DNA of 64,000 nucleotides, taken from Turnera subulata. Lineage: Eukaryota; Streptophyta; Magnoliopsida; Malpighiales; Passifloraceae. The notes beneath the pieces were generated by a model. The model was not told the DNA's origin and did no database searches. It saw nothing but the letters and a program-made list of their open reading frames with translations. This document shows positions 12,925-25,800 of this stretch, in pieces. How positions within the stretch are numbered: the first letter of the stretch is position 1; the number at the start of each line of letters is the position of its first letter. The translations under genes were made by a program, and so were the position numbers. The stretch is taken from contig JAKUCV010007237.1 of NCBI GenBank assembly GCA_028386065.3, positions 41,570-105,569 on the forward strand, written 5' to 3'.

Positions 12925-13914
12925 TCTATACTATATATAAAAACACGAAGTCCCAAAACTTGCGAAATTGAAATACTAAAATACCATTCTCTTTATTACT
13001 GTTAAATTATATTTAATAGTTTAATAGTCATTAATTACACAATCATAGAATGCTTCGGCTGCCGAATTCTGATAGCAACATTCTATATTGATTGGGTTTT
13101 TTATTTTTATTATTTTTTATTGCACAAAATTGAAATACTAAAATATCCTTCTCTTTATTATAGTTATATTCTATTTAATAGTTTAATGGTCATTAATTAT
13201 CTTAGAATGCTTCGGCCGAATTCTGATGACAACACTCTCTATATCCAGAAGTTTGAGATAATTACAATTCCATATTGATTGGGTTTATAACTATAATAAA
13301 GAGAAGGAATAAATAAGGATGGTGATAATTAAATACTGACAACGAATAAATATATATAAAGAGTATATTACATATATAAAAGAAAAAAAGAAAAAAAAAT
13401 ATATAGACATACTTTACCTATTAATAATAATTTTTTACTATTAAATTTTTTAATCCATAATCAGAAATAAATATAAAGGATGGTGATAACTAACTACTGA
13501 CAATGAATAAATATAAAGAGGATATTGCATATGAAAAATCAACAACAATAAAAATTAAAAATTATATAGACATACTTTAAGTATTTATAATAATTTTTTG
13601 AGTCCAAGTATTAATAGTAATTAATAAGCGCATAAAATATCATATTTTTACTAGACGTGGCAATTCGTTTTATCGTATCGGATTCAACAGGTAAACGGGT
13701 TCTAATTCTTCAACCCAACCCGACCCATTTAATAATCTTGTTGTGTCGTGGCAATTCGTGATTTTTTTCTTTAAAACATGTTATTATTTTGTTATTACAA
13801 TGATGAATTTTATTATTAATCATTAATATTTACATTATTATTTGAATTAATTTTTTGGAAATTAAAATAATTTAAAAAATAGTACTATGTGCATCGCACA
13901 TGCACAAAACCTAG
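12925..13914 (+). mobile_element. Non-autonomous Helitron (990 bp)
   Basis: The 5' end reads TCTATACTATATATAAAA, the usual start of plant Helitrons. The 3' end has a short hairpin (TGTGC, loop ATC, GCACA) about a dozen bases before the terminal CTAG, and the next genomic base is T, as expected for Helitron insertion. The base before the 5' TC is G rather than the usual A. There is no Rep/helicase coding. The interior contains a direct repeat with a 162-bp period (from 12965 and from 13127) and further diverged repeats around 13310-13540. A fragment of another repeat (GTGGCAATTCG) lies near 13657 and again near 13748. Confidence 0.85.
12965..13255. repeat. Internal direct repeat in the Helitron
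   Basis: Two diverged copies start at 12965 and 13127, each opening with AAATTGAAATACTAAAATA. Both contain the landmark AGAATGCTTCGGC and end near TCTATAT. The period is 162 bp. Confidence 0.85.
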
Positions 13915-16900
13915 TGTTACTGAAAAGAGACATGGAGAATCCGTCCAGTAACCGGGCCCTGCTCTTTAGAAGCTTCGCGAAAAGCCCAAAATTTTAGGAC
14001 GATGGAACAAGCAGATAACCATTATCAGATACGCTTACAGCCCAACGATCAAAAACCGGCTCTTAAGGCCCAAATTTGAGACAGAAAGGCCGCCTTCTTC
14101 ACGGATCACGGCCCATATATATACACGATAAACTCCAATACTTCAATTAAAAAAAAAAAAAACACTAAAGAACTCCATAAGTTAAAGATGCGCGATTAAA
14201 CTTTTTACCCCTTATCCACATCTATATTTACATTATATCAAAGCTTAAGATATTTAAATAAAATGAGATTTTTCTATAGAATTTCTTCCTTTTCTCCACT
14301 TAGCTCGATGAGACGACAACGGATCAGTACGTAATACTGTAATATAGGAAAATTAACATATATTTTGGCTACAGAAATGCATTAATAACGCAATCAGAAA
14401 TTCTTTGCCTTGAGATATTGTATCCATTACAAAATGGTTGAAGATATTATTTGTCGTTGAAGCTGCTGATTAATAATTCATATTGTAATTTCTCATGGCC
14501 CTATCATTTAATTTTCTGAAAGAAAAATAATAATGTGCTTAAAAGATATTATATATACCCGCAATTAGAAAACATCCATTGTAACTCTTATGGGACAATG
14601 AGATTGAAGCCAGAAGAGATGATTCATACTTTCTTGAACCTTTCAAATCTCAAACAACAATAATTCTTATACAAAGGCAACCCGTACATAAACAAAAGTG
14701 CTCCTTGGCCATATATATATAGATAGAATGTTGTGCTATTGGTAGTGGTTCCACCACATGATGGGTCTGAGCCATGGAGAAATATTAGTCCTTGACTAAG
14801 ATACTCTTCTAGAAAAAAAAAAAAAAAGATAGATTTTGGTAATTGTTTAGATTAGTACTAATCTTTGTTGAGGCCTTACCTTCTTAGTATTAAATTAGAA
14901 AAACGGGACCAAATTGCTCATCAGTAGCTCCTAGCCTCAAAATAAGTGTAATAATTGATATGTGCTACCAGCCCAACTAACAAAAAGGGAGCTGATCAGC
15001 TAACAGTTAAGTTGGTGGAGTGGTACTCTAAAAAAATGAAAATAATACCGTCAATGTAATTATTTCTTAAACTTTCACCAAAAAAATTAATTTCAAAATC
15101 CATATGGAAAACAAACTTTCATACACCGCTAGATACTGATACTGAACTTTTTGATGCTAATACTGATACTGCAACTGAATAACTTCCAATAGTCCGAGGG
15201 ACATGCACTGCTAACCGATATGTCCAGATATATAATTGGACAACCACAGTATAATAAGTATGGATATATATGCTACTATTTAAATTCACAAGTAAACAAA
15301 CTTTGTGGCTGGATATGCTTTTGAATAATTTTCCCTTTTGGTCGAGCTTCAAACAATTCAGCTTTATTGGTTCGAAAACAAGGGAAGGGAGCTTTGATGA
15401 ATCATATCAATTAAAAGCTATAACTGGAAAGGATAATATATATGCTGCCTGCAGACTTAGAAAGAAAAGGACTATGTTTTGACCTTAAGCTATAACTGGA
15501 TACTTGCATAGCTTCATTGATATACTTTATATATATATTGAACAAAGCATGCACGGTATATATAGCTTTCCAAGGTTCAAGAGAAAAAGTACTAAACTGC
15601 CTAGCCACTTCAAACCGCACACAATATGCTTTGATCTAATTCCCCCAACTTTTGAGCACACTATCTATCCTCAAAAATGGCAAAAGAAAGGAACAGAAAA
15701 GGATTACAAATTGAAATGTGTCAATCCATCTTATCATGCGGCACTCAGGGCTTGGTAATGTGTCAATCTATCTTATCAAGCATATATCTTGTTTCTAATG
15801 ATTCTAGGTTGGCATAATTCAATGGCCAATATAAGACATATATCATCCGTCTCCAGACCACATCAAGTGTCTAGCACTAAACAAATGTTGTACCCATTAC
15901 ATAAAACTAAAGCCAAGAAAATTTAAGTCCTTCAATCAAACAACGTATCAACAAGGTATATATCAACTTCATAAATGCAATTCCAGGGTACGCTAGCCCT
16001 TTTTGTCTGCAAATTTCATTAGCATTTGGCAAATCATGTAAATTAATAGTAAGATATATGAAATGTATCCAGACATTATGTGGCTGTAAAGAGGAAATTT
16101 TGCACATTATTCTGCGACAAAAATCATGGAAGTATATATGAGGTATATATATGAATGAACTCATGCAAAGTTATCCTTTCTCTGCCACAAGCAATATTAT
16201 TTTCTAGAGAAAAATTAACATCATCACCAGCACGCGATGCAATATAATATATAAATGCAGTAGCAGAAACATATCCAAAGAACAGATATGCATAAAAATG
16301 GCTGTCTCCACTCCATCTTGTTGACCAATATTTTACTTTCAGAAACTTTCTTTATTATTTTTCACTCTCTTCCAGTCAGTTCCACCACGCAGAAGAGATC
16401 AGGAGGGTCACCTTCCTGGACATTATATATTCTGTTGTTTTAGAGAACTTTAAGTTAACAATTAAAAGTGTTTCTATCATTGCCTCAACATGATTGAACA
16501 TGTGGGCCTTTTTATCTTATATATTTCGTACCCTACGTACATAATATATATAAACATGTACTAGTATATATATAATCCGATAAACCATCCATTAAATATC
16601 TTTATCCCCGAAGCATTTCCACCTGTTCTGTGGAAATTCTTGAAATCAAGAGATGTTAGAGTATATATCTCTTCCAATGTTGATTGGAAATGGGATGTTA
16701 ACTTATTAGTTACCATTTTAGGGACAAGAAGGTGTCACATTTTTTTGACTAAATTCTTATGTTGATTTATAGTATGCAGCAGATAGGAGCTAAATGGTTA
16801 ATTCGCCATAAATAGAGAAGGGGAGATTTTAGTTAGCTTATAAGATGCAAGGGGGAAGAACAACAGTACCATTAACAAGAAAAACTAGGAAGGAGGTTGT

Positions 16901-17354
16901 ACTTGAATGTTTAAGCACTCTCAGGTTATGAGATGCTCACTGTTTTCACTATTGTGATAAAAAGTGACAAAGAATTTGGTCCTAATTGAGAATCTTCTCT
17001 TTATAAGCTTCATCTCCCCTGCCTTTTCCCATTCTTTAATGTCTGGTTTTAATGAGCTCCAACAATTTGGAGAGCATTGATTACAATAAACAAATCATTT
17101 CGTACTAAAAAAAAAACTTAAATAGGATGCAAAAGGTAAGACAAAAAAACAAAGAAAGGCAATTCTCAATCTTTCAATAAGAATTCAGTACTTGAAGTTT
17201 GATATTATCACACAAAACATATTTCAATGAGCACAAACGCTTGAAAGATATAAATCTGTGTTTTCCCCTTTTTGATGAATACACAATCTACAAACAACAA
17301 TCAGTCAAATCTCTCTATATATAAGATTCTTCTTCCTTCGTGTGTTAATTAAAT
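13915..17354. other. Intergenic region
   Basis: I find no supported gene. The stretch is AT-rich with many TATATA steps. Around 14040-14120 there are GGCCCA-type motifs followed by a TATATATA stretch, which looks promoter-like, but no reading frame follows it. Confidence 0.45.
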
Positions 17355-17642
17355 CTATCGACGACTAGAATTAGGAGGAGAATACTCACAGACTACCTCA
17401 GTCTCCACTTCCCTTCGGTGGAAATTCCTGTGGCAGCCGCAAGCAGCACACATGAGGGCTCCATTAGTCCCTTCCTCCCCACTTGCCATGAATTCTCTGC
17501 AACCATCGACCGCATACCCTCCAATATTCGCCGCGTGATTCTTTTGGCACTCTCCATATCTGACGCTTCTCACTACTGAAGAAGAAGTTGTGGTTCTCCC
17601 AGACACATCCCTTTTTACTACCACTTGGCGTTTCTTCATCAT
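17355..17642 (-). CDS. MIF1: Mini zinc finger (MIF1-like) protein
   Basis: This single-exon gene encodes 95 residues. After a basic N-terminus (MMKKRQ) and a Ser/Thr-rich stretch comes a complete ZF-HD dimerisation zinc finger, about residues 28-76. Its ligands include C32, H36, C48, C65, C68, C70, H71 and H75, with family landmarks [23 protein letters not shown] and [11 protein letters not shown]. There is no homeodomain, which defines the MIF subfamily. The tail VVCEYSPPN recalls MIF1. MIFs heterodimerise with zinc-finger homeodomain factors and keep them from DNA or the nucleus, linking to gibberellin, ABA and auxin responses and floral development; this is family knowledge. The length is normal. 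A strong TATA box lies about 85-90 bp upstream. Confidence 0.95.
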   Translation of the reverse strand: MMKKRQVVVKRDVSGRTTTSSSVVRSVRYGECQKNHAANIGGYAVDGCREFMASGEEGTNGALMCAACGCHRNFHRREVETEVVCEYSPPNSSRR

Positions 17643-17723
17643 TCTGGAGCCAGCCGCCCTAGCTAGTTGATCTTCTCTTAATTTGTTGCTGATGAAATGA
17701 TGGGAGTGAAAGAATAGCTTAGC

Positions 17724-17735
17724 TATATTTATATG
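17724..17735 (-). promoter_or_regulatory. TATA box of the MIF gene
   Basis: The minus strand reads ATATAAATATAG, an almost ideal plant TATA box. It is about 85 bp before the MIF start codon, leaving a leader of roughly 50 bp. Confidence 0.7.
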
Positions 17736-17876
17736 TGCAGTTCATTCACTGCACAGGAGTGAACTGGAAAGGGTGCTAGCTGCAGCTCTTGTGTGTGCAC
17801 ATAGAGATTCAGAAAAGGAAAGGAAAGAAAGGAAAAAACAAATTTAAAAGCTGTATCTTATTGTGGGTATATTGAT

Positions 17877-17894
17877 GACTAACCCTAACCCTAG
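17877..17894. promoter_or_regulatory. Telo-box-like motif upstream of MIF
   Basis: Two telomere-type units (TAACCCTAACCCTAG) occur about 240 bp upstream of the MIF start. The telo-box (AAACCCTAA) is a known plant promoter element, though this could be a chance or interstitial telomeric motif. Confidence 0.4.
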
Positions 17895-20800
17895 CATGTA
17901 ATATTTATAAGGGTTAGTGGTGTACCACTAGCAAGATGGAAAAATGCCACTAGCAACCTTATTTTACCATTATTCTCACACCCTTTGGCTGAGCAAAGAG
18001 GGCGAAAGATCCACACCACTTCAGCCTGTCAACAAATCATTTTGCACCACGTCACTGAATTCCACTGGCTCTAATTCCAATCACTTCGCCAAAAAAAACT
18101 GAAAGTAATTAAGTCACCAGTTACTTGGTTTCTTTGAGAATGTACAAGTGTGTATAGATAATCAAACACCAGAACTTACTTGATGCAACGTGCAATCCGA
18201 ACTATGGTGATCACCTCTGTCTTCACGTTTAACAGAAGAAGAAAAACCTCTAGAAATGATACTTGGACACTGATATTTCAACTGCCCCTTGAGACCTGAG
18301 AGGCCGGAGCAAATTAAAAACACAATCTTCCGCCCTTGGAATTGAATCTAACGAAAGAGATTTGCTTGATTAGTGGATGAGAGTAGTGGTTAATTATTGT
18401 CCATATTGATGACTAATTGTAATGTCTTCTTGTATTAATGAATTGGGGGTGGGTCCAAATTGATCCTTAAAAGGCAGGTCGACATGGCCCAGTTGAACTG
18501 TGCAGAACTGTGGCAATAACTCTTGTCTAATTTATCTAGGCTTCTAATTATTAGAAGCATCGACCCCCAAGTATGAATGAACTAGCTATCTTCCTATCAA
18601 GGACAATCATAACTTTCCAAAGTTTCAACATCGCCCAGCTGCTTTTCAATCCCTGTTGTTCAGAATTAGGATGCGAGTCTCAATCAAATAGAAAGAAGAA
18701 AACGAAAAAAAAGACAGAAATCGAATTGATCCAAGTAATCCATAGAGGATATTGATTGGAAGCGTTAAAGCCCTACCGATCGTCTCTCTCGTCAGAATAA
18801 TCAATATATGCATATCATTTTGAGCACTTGTTGAGTCTGGTGGTCTGCCCCTAACAATAATAATTTGCGTTCCCCTTGGTATAGGGAAGATTAAAATTGA
18901 GATTGAGAATACCCCATTTGCGCATGTTAAAATCTTGGTAAAGCCAACAAAATTGCCAATACCAACGTTGAATTTGAGCCATATGAGTTTGGGGAGGAAC
19001 CAAAAGGAGAGATGACCAGAAGCCTCCACCATATTGGAATTGAGAAGAAAGGTGAACACATGATCAAAAAGTGGCGAGGGACAAAGACACGTGCGGTTGT
19101 CAATCAAAAACATGAGCATGGACTGCCATCAACTCTATTTAAAATGTTATCACAAACCTTCTTGATATGCATATAAATATGCTCATAATTTCTTCATGTG
19201 TTTGACGATTTTTTTTTAAAAAAAAAGGAAACACACCAATTTGTTCACAAATTAATACTAGAAAAAAGAAACAAATTGCTATCCGGCCTTTTGTCAAAAA
19301 AAATGAACACGAAATGCACCAACACAAGAATGTACATATCACAAGCCTGTATCAATGGTGTTGTAAATAGCTATAGTATTTTGGAATGTTGGAAATTAAA
19401 GTCAACCGAAGGGATTATGCATAATCCATAGACACTGTTATGGAGATGTACTGCGGGTAACTATTCGACAATGAAATCTAAACGTCCCAATCGTGGATTT
19501 GGCCATTTTTTTTCTCTTGTCACGTGAAGTTTTGGAATATACATTACATGAGGCTTATGCTTGTCGATTTTGATTGGGAAAATGTATGTATATATACCAA
19601 CTCTAAATAACGTCCCTTTCTCGACAAAATTTTCACTCTCATTCTAAAAATTGTAGCTCGACTAGCTTTCCTAGCTAGACCATATATATAAAGAGTCACT
19701 AAATTAGGTGATACATCAAGTGGAAAGTTACGTCACTTTAATTACCATCTAGCTTAGAGAGGAATATTGCATTTTCAGTTGCCTCAAACCTATTCTTTCT
19801 AACTCCCTAGCTATCTCTATATGTGGAGGGAGTAATGAGATTGAGTAGCAACTAGCAAACAGAACATAAGAAATAGCAGTAAATCAAGTTCTGACAGGAA
19901 TATATGGTGTGTATCTTTCTCTTTTTTTTAACCAACACCCAGGATTGTACTTGATCCTGAAGATTGCAATTGATGGGGAGCTTGACGATGTGGAGGGCTG
20001 AAGATGGGGAAGGAATTCTGATGAGACTGTTTGTTCCTCACCAACCCTGCCTGATTTGCGAGGTCTATAGTATCACAAAGTTTGTGGAGGATCTTTTTGC
20101 CCCAAATCACCTCTCCTCTAGGAAAAAGTCGCTAGTGGAAAAGCTAGAGCTGATTGATGCAACTTAGCCTGTCACCGCTTGTAGAATAGACCATGTAGAA
20201 TAGACCAAAGACCACCAAGCAACTTTACACATGTAACCAAGATAAACATTGATTTCGTCAACTACTTGGTGCTTTTTTTCCCCCTCGCTGTCGCAATTCT
20301 CTTCCCCCATTTGCCACCCTCTGGATCTTGGTTTGTGTATAAATATACACGACCTATGTAAATTTTGGTAACCCTTTTTTAATATATTGACTAATTAAGT
20401 GGGAGTTGACATTGACACTTTGGAAAAAACTACCCACGTCACCCATTACATCCCAAATCCAATGTAAATTTTTGTTTTGATCTGGATATACCAATGTAAC
20501 ATGTCACTTGCCATCTATACTCGCCCAAAAAAGGATGGATGATGTTTCACTTATTATAACTTCATTAGTAAAGTTTTTCCCATGCAAGAGTTGACGAGGT
20601 GAGGATTTTGTCCTGTTTCACTTTTGTTAGGTGCTTCATTTCCTCTATAGTAATTTTTGAACCTAACACGGTTCCTAAAGTGGCTTTGCCAGCATAATTA
20701 TACTTTTTGAGGAAAACCAACACAATTATACTAACGGGGAGTCCTTAGGGCAGTTTTTTCAAATTCATATTGTGGTCACATCATCATCGGTAGATATGTG

Positions 20801-23800
20801 AGAAGTGAATTAAAGGAGATTAATTATTATGGCTTTGCTAGTCAAGATGGGTCCACGCTGGGCTCTTGGTGAGTCCTTTTGGGCCAATCGTGGTTAGGCC
20901 TTGATAGCTCATTAAAAATTTTGTCCAGTCTAACTAGTTTTAAATTTGAAGAATTTGTGAAATGGTAAATTTTCATTACATCATTTATCTCGAAATATTA
21001 CACTGACCATTCTTTCAAATGAATTTCCTTTAATTTGTGGGTTTTGAATTGCAAACAAAAAGAGAAGAACAAAGGCACAGAGAAGGGGTCCATTAGGCTT
21101 GGAGCATCAATTGTCATGAGTTTGTATTGCTCAGAAACTATAGGTCCAGCCAATTGTTGCCAACAAAAAGAATATTACGTAGAACGTTTACGCAGACTCT
21201 GGAAAAAGTGAGAGAAAAAAAAAGGAAAGAAAAAAGAAATGAAAGGACCAGATACTCGGGTCCAACAAGATTGCAAAACTATACTCCAATAATATGTGGA
21301 GGGCTCACCCATTAGAAGTTGCCCATGCTTTTTGATTTTCACTTTCTTTTTTTCCCATTATTTTAAATCTTTTTTGCTCCATGTTCTGTTCATTCATCCA
21401 AAAGACAAAGCGAAGACACCACTAGTTTTGTGCTTTATTCCTTTTTTCCCTTTTCCCTCCCCATAATTTAAAACATGCAACACTCATAATTTTTTTTAAA
21501 AAAAGAATTTCTCACACTCTTCTTTCATTGGAGGGAAGACAGAAAGAATCTGGCCTTCATTATTAAATTTTGTTGATCGCAGGGGCAAAACGTCCATCAA
21601 TCTATATCCAGATTGTAGGACACTCCCATTATATATGTCCTAAAAAACTTTACAAATCAGACAAGGTTAGTTCTTCCTTCGATGGGCTGATCAGCTTTTG
21701 GGCTGTGACCCCCACAGTTGTAGTTTCTTGCCTATAAGCGCTTAAGCATGATGAGAGGGCCACACACACATACACACACCCAACCCACCAATCATAATCG
21801 ATTAATCTTTTCAGATTTTGTTTTATATTATCTCTATATGGGCCCATCATTGGCCATAATATGGTTCTCCATCCAGATCAACCCCCCTTGAAGAGATAAG
21901 AAAACCTAGACATGCCTATATTTGGCATCAAGCCATTGGATCAGACCAGGTTGCTTCGACGCAAGGAAAACCAATTACTTGTCAGCTCTGTTGGTTGACT
22001 GTAGACCCACAAAACCCATGGCTAGCAGCTAAGTAATTAACCTGTTTAAGATTTTTGATTAACAATTTGGCTTCCAAAATATGGTAGCTAATCAGCTATT
22101 GCAAGGCAAAGAGACTTCAACGTGTGACTAAGAAGGGAAGAAAGTTATACAATTTAGTTTACTACAAAAATAAAGAAGGTCGTATCTCATATGTACATAA
22201 TAAGCGCAGGCAAAATCTGCTAAAGAAGTGAAGAACAGGTACCTACCTGTCCAACACTTATGAGATGAGGTGGTGGGCCAACATGATTTGGGTTCCTCAT
22301 GCGTGGGTGGGCCTTTTACAAATTGAAATCTTCAAAAACCCATGTGGATTCACTTTGTGCCCCTGCCAAATCCAATCTGTCAGAGGAAGATGGTTCATTT
22401 AATCCTTGCTATATCTTATATGTCTTCCCTGTCACTCTCTCCTACTGCTGTTTCATTGCTTTCCCTTATAGATTATAGTTTATAGTAGTGATAGTGGTAT
22501 ATTACAAGTGGGATTTTCCATATATGCTCGATCGAGTTGCCAACACCATCATTGTCAGAAAAGGAAGACAATATGCGCGAAAACCAACCTAGTCCTATTA
22601 TGGTCCAATGTTTTGGCATTTGGGGCATGCATGTGTCTCTGTGATTAGGCCCATCCATGTGGACTTGGCCCTTGCATAGCAGATGCCTGCATGTGTAGAA
22701 ACAGTAATTTTGGATTAGGAACCCAACCTCGACAGGTACATAAATAGTTGGTGGACGGTACCTGGTTTTGTTCTTTTCTTCCCTAGTATCTCCCTTTGCC
22801 AATCTTTGTGGCTTATCTTTATATATACTTATCTATGCATTAGGTTCCTTTTGTTGCTACTCTGCTGATGGAATCTGCTGATCTCAAAGTCCCAGCAGAA
22901 AATTGAAGCTACGGCCAGCTCGGCTAGAGAGCGCATCAGAACTCTTATTCTCTTGGGTTTGTGGATCCTTGAATTTGTTTCAGCAGTGGGTCAAAGCTTT
23001 CTAGTAAAATTGCCAGAAGCCCAATATGATATATGCTTAGGCAGGCCCAATTCGGGGCCTTAAGATTTCGAGTGCATGCGGCCCGTGTGGATGCCTCGGT
23101 TCAACCACGGTCTACCCAAATAAGAATTCTTCCTTTGCATTAATGCAAGTCAGATTTTGTGGAGTGGAGGGTTGGCATGATGCAGAGTTGATGCGTAAAT
23201 AATATATATACAATTGCTTCATTTGTTCATATAATAAAAATAAAATTGGGTTAGTACCACATTTCTTTCTTCTTTGCTCTAAATTGATGTACACGATTAG
23301 TCGAAAACCGAACAAGATTAGTAGCTGAATGAATGCCAATATTGTAGCAAAATAGAAAAAAAAGTGCACATTTTATATTGACATAATTGCTGATGATTAG
23401 CTGGATAATGAGGAAAGAACATGTGACAATAGGAAATTAGATAGGCTATACCTTTTTGCAAAAGTGAGAGTTAATGTAATTTCTCAAATCAGATAGAATT
23501 CTAATATATAACAACTACATACTGGAAATAGATCGTGTTACAAAAAAGCTGACAACTTAAGCTCAAATTTACAAGTTAATATCATCATCATTTTTGCATA
23601 TTGTATCGAGAAAAGAGTTATTTCAAAACCATTCAACGACGGGAACTTTGTCTATAAGTTCAGTACACCGAAGACCGCAAGTGGAAGCTGAGAGTTGCCA
23701 AACAGTTCGTGCAAAAGCTACACAATCCCTTTTTTTGCAGAAACATTTTTAGGCCATTAAAATTCCTTAATTAGACCACGAACCAGTCCTAATTAAAACT

Positions 23801-23918
23801 CCCCTTTTCCAACGACAAGATTAATTTGCTATATGTCCCCGCATAATACAAGCGCCAATTAGAGAATAAGAGCAAACCTACTCCATGTTTTAGCTTATCG
23901 CTTAAAGATTTCATCTTT
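17895..23918. other. Intergenic region
   Basis: No gene is supported across about 6 kb. The longest ORF (157 codons, minus, 18646-19119) has no recognisable domain and is rich in Ile, Leu and Phe from AT-rich DNA. There are scattered A-runs and T-runs and a (CA)n-like stretch near 21760-21778. Confidence 0.5.
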
Positions 23919-23925
23919 AAATCAC

Positions 23926-24053
23926 AAGGTCGGCCTGCGACATGCAGTCGAGTTGGCACCTTCCACGGTTTGGGGTTAGTGATCGTGGGTTTGAATCCCG
24001 ACAGTGTTGATTAGTTTAGCGTTTAGAATAGGATTCCCAATATAATCAAAAAA
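23926..24053 (+). mobile_element. tRNA-derived SINE with target-site duplication
   Basis: The element has a tRNA-like head with an A-box-like GTCGAGTTGGCA and a B-box GGTTTGAATCC placed about 45 bp apart, and it ends in an A-rich tail. It is flanked by a perfect 7-bp duplication, AAATCAC, at 23919-23925 and 24054-24060. The length (128 bp), the pol III promoter boxes, the A-tail and the duplication are the defining marks of a SINE. It has no coding capacity. Confidence 0.88.
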
Positions 24054-24060
24054 AAATCAC

Positions 24061-25000
24061 GACATTGATGCTCACAAAAAAGATGTCTTCCTCTAACGAC
24101 TGCCGACCACCTTAATTGGAACATTCTTTTAGTATACCAGGCAGAACTATGTTTTCTTGAAACTAATTATACAACTATAATGTGTACGACCTATCACAAA
24201 ACCTTTAAGTAATCGCTGGGGGACCAGGCATACATCCCTGTTTTTCTTTTTGATATCGTAATCATCCATTACAAATTGTGATGAACGCATTTCAGATTTG
24301 GCTTAAGGTGCAGCATTAACAAGATTTCAAGGTCGGGGGGTCTGCCAAGGCTGGATTATTGCTAGAGCCTCATGAATATCTATAATTGTGCACCGCTTAC
24401 GATGATGGGGAAGTGGAAAGAGATAGCATGGTCCATGAAAAGATGAAATAAAACTAGGATTTTGAGGATATTATAAGGAAAAGAAATGGCAGGAGATGCC
24501 ACACAGGTTAGCCTCCCTTAATTTGCCAGTCAGACAAGAAACATGGGTTCTCATGGCTTACTGTATTAATTCCCATTACGCTGCCATGCACATTCACACT
24601 TAAATGGTGTCCTGAAGAGAAGCTTCGCATCAAGGGGGCATTATATGACCTTCTTTTAAAAAAATATATTCTTGATCAATCACTGTGGGTTACTGTCTGC
24701 AAGAGATCAAAAGTTACGTAATTGAAAAGGTCAAACGAAGGGGTATATATATAGGGGTCTAGACTCTAGATGTTAGTACTAGCATATTTGTGTTCAATGC
24801 GGTGGTGCTGCGGTGGAAAATTGTCACCTCTTTTATGGAATATTTCCAAATTACTACTCCATTTGTAATGAACTGAGTGCACCATATGTGTATATATAAC
24901 GACAGATGTAAAGATTCTTATTGCAGTTCCATTCCTAGGGATAAGGTGTAAGCAAGATCTGGTGATAAGCTATTCCCATATTGATTTGGCAACAATTGAC
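24061..25000. other. Intergenic DNA
   Basis: I see no gene. A stretch near 24309 resembles part of a miR172 star sequence, but no matching arm follows it. Confidence 0.45.
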
Positions 25001-25009
25001 TAGCAAGGC

Positions 25010-25800
25010 CTCGTTAAGGAAATGTTTGAACTCGATCCTTAATTCTTAGGCTCGAGCTTGAGCTCCATTGACAAATGATAGTTCGAGTTTGGCACGACTA
25101 GCTCGTTAAACCTTGTTATCTTGAATTTGAACTGATTCGATTAAGCTCGACAACTTTTCTTTTGTTTTATAAGCTACAATTGAGAATTAAACTCAGACCC
25201 TCAACCTTGAAAACGACCTCAGTACATTTGAGTTGCAATTCATTGGTTTCAAAAACAGATAATTATTTAGCGCTTGTCTAGATTTGATTAAAAACATGAG
25301 TAGGCTCATGAGCCTAGTCCAGTACTACTAAACTTGAGCCTAATTTGTAAAACTCACTCGGTAAAGTTCTACTCGTCAATAGCATATATATATAAAAAAA
25401 AAGTTCTACTCGGTATTAGCTTGAGCTCAATAAAATTGGGTCAAGTTCGATTTATCATGAAGTTGATCTTGAATAACTCTTGAATAACTTCATTCATTTA
25501 CACCCCTAACTTGCATTGACCTCATACCAAGTTGGAGGTGGATACCTAGCTAGTTGTTAAGAGTCATGGGCCTAATTAAGTCTTTTCTTTTTGTCGAGCC
25601 TAATTAAGTCTTTAATAGAGCCTAAATAGTTGTGTGATATAAGCTTCATCAGCCTGCTAAGCCTGCTAAGAATGGAGTAGCTTAATTCAACACATTTCGA
25701 CCAAACTTAATCGGTTCAATTAAACTAGTTTTAACTCTTTTTTTTACATGAAAAAGATCAAGCAGAGTTGAACTTGCCGACATTTAAGCTCAATCAGCTC
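25010..25800. repeat. Degenerate repeat rich in CTCGAGCTTGAGC-type motifs
   Basis: Repeated short words built from CTCGAG, GAGCTTGAGC and AAGCTCGA occur across this stretch in both orientations. Dispersed plant repeats with this texture are common, but the family and the boundaries cannot be set from the sequence. Confidence 0.4.

Noticed and set aside
17878..17893. Interstitial telomere repeat suggesting a chromosome end or fusion
   Set aside because: Only two units are present. A promoter telo-box is the more likely meaning.
18646..19119. 157-codon minus-strand ORF, and a plus-strand stretch vaguely like the start of a MADS box (KIKIEIENT)
   Set aside because: The ORF has no domain and a composition expected of AT-rich DNA. 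The MADS-like similarity is limited to a few residues and breaks at once.
24305..24335. Resemblance to a miR172 star sequence (GCAGCAT...CAAGATT)
   Set aside because: Several mismatches, and no complementary miR172 arm within 200 bp on either side.
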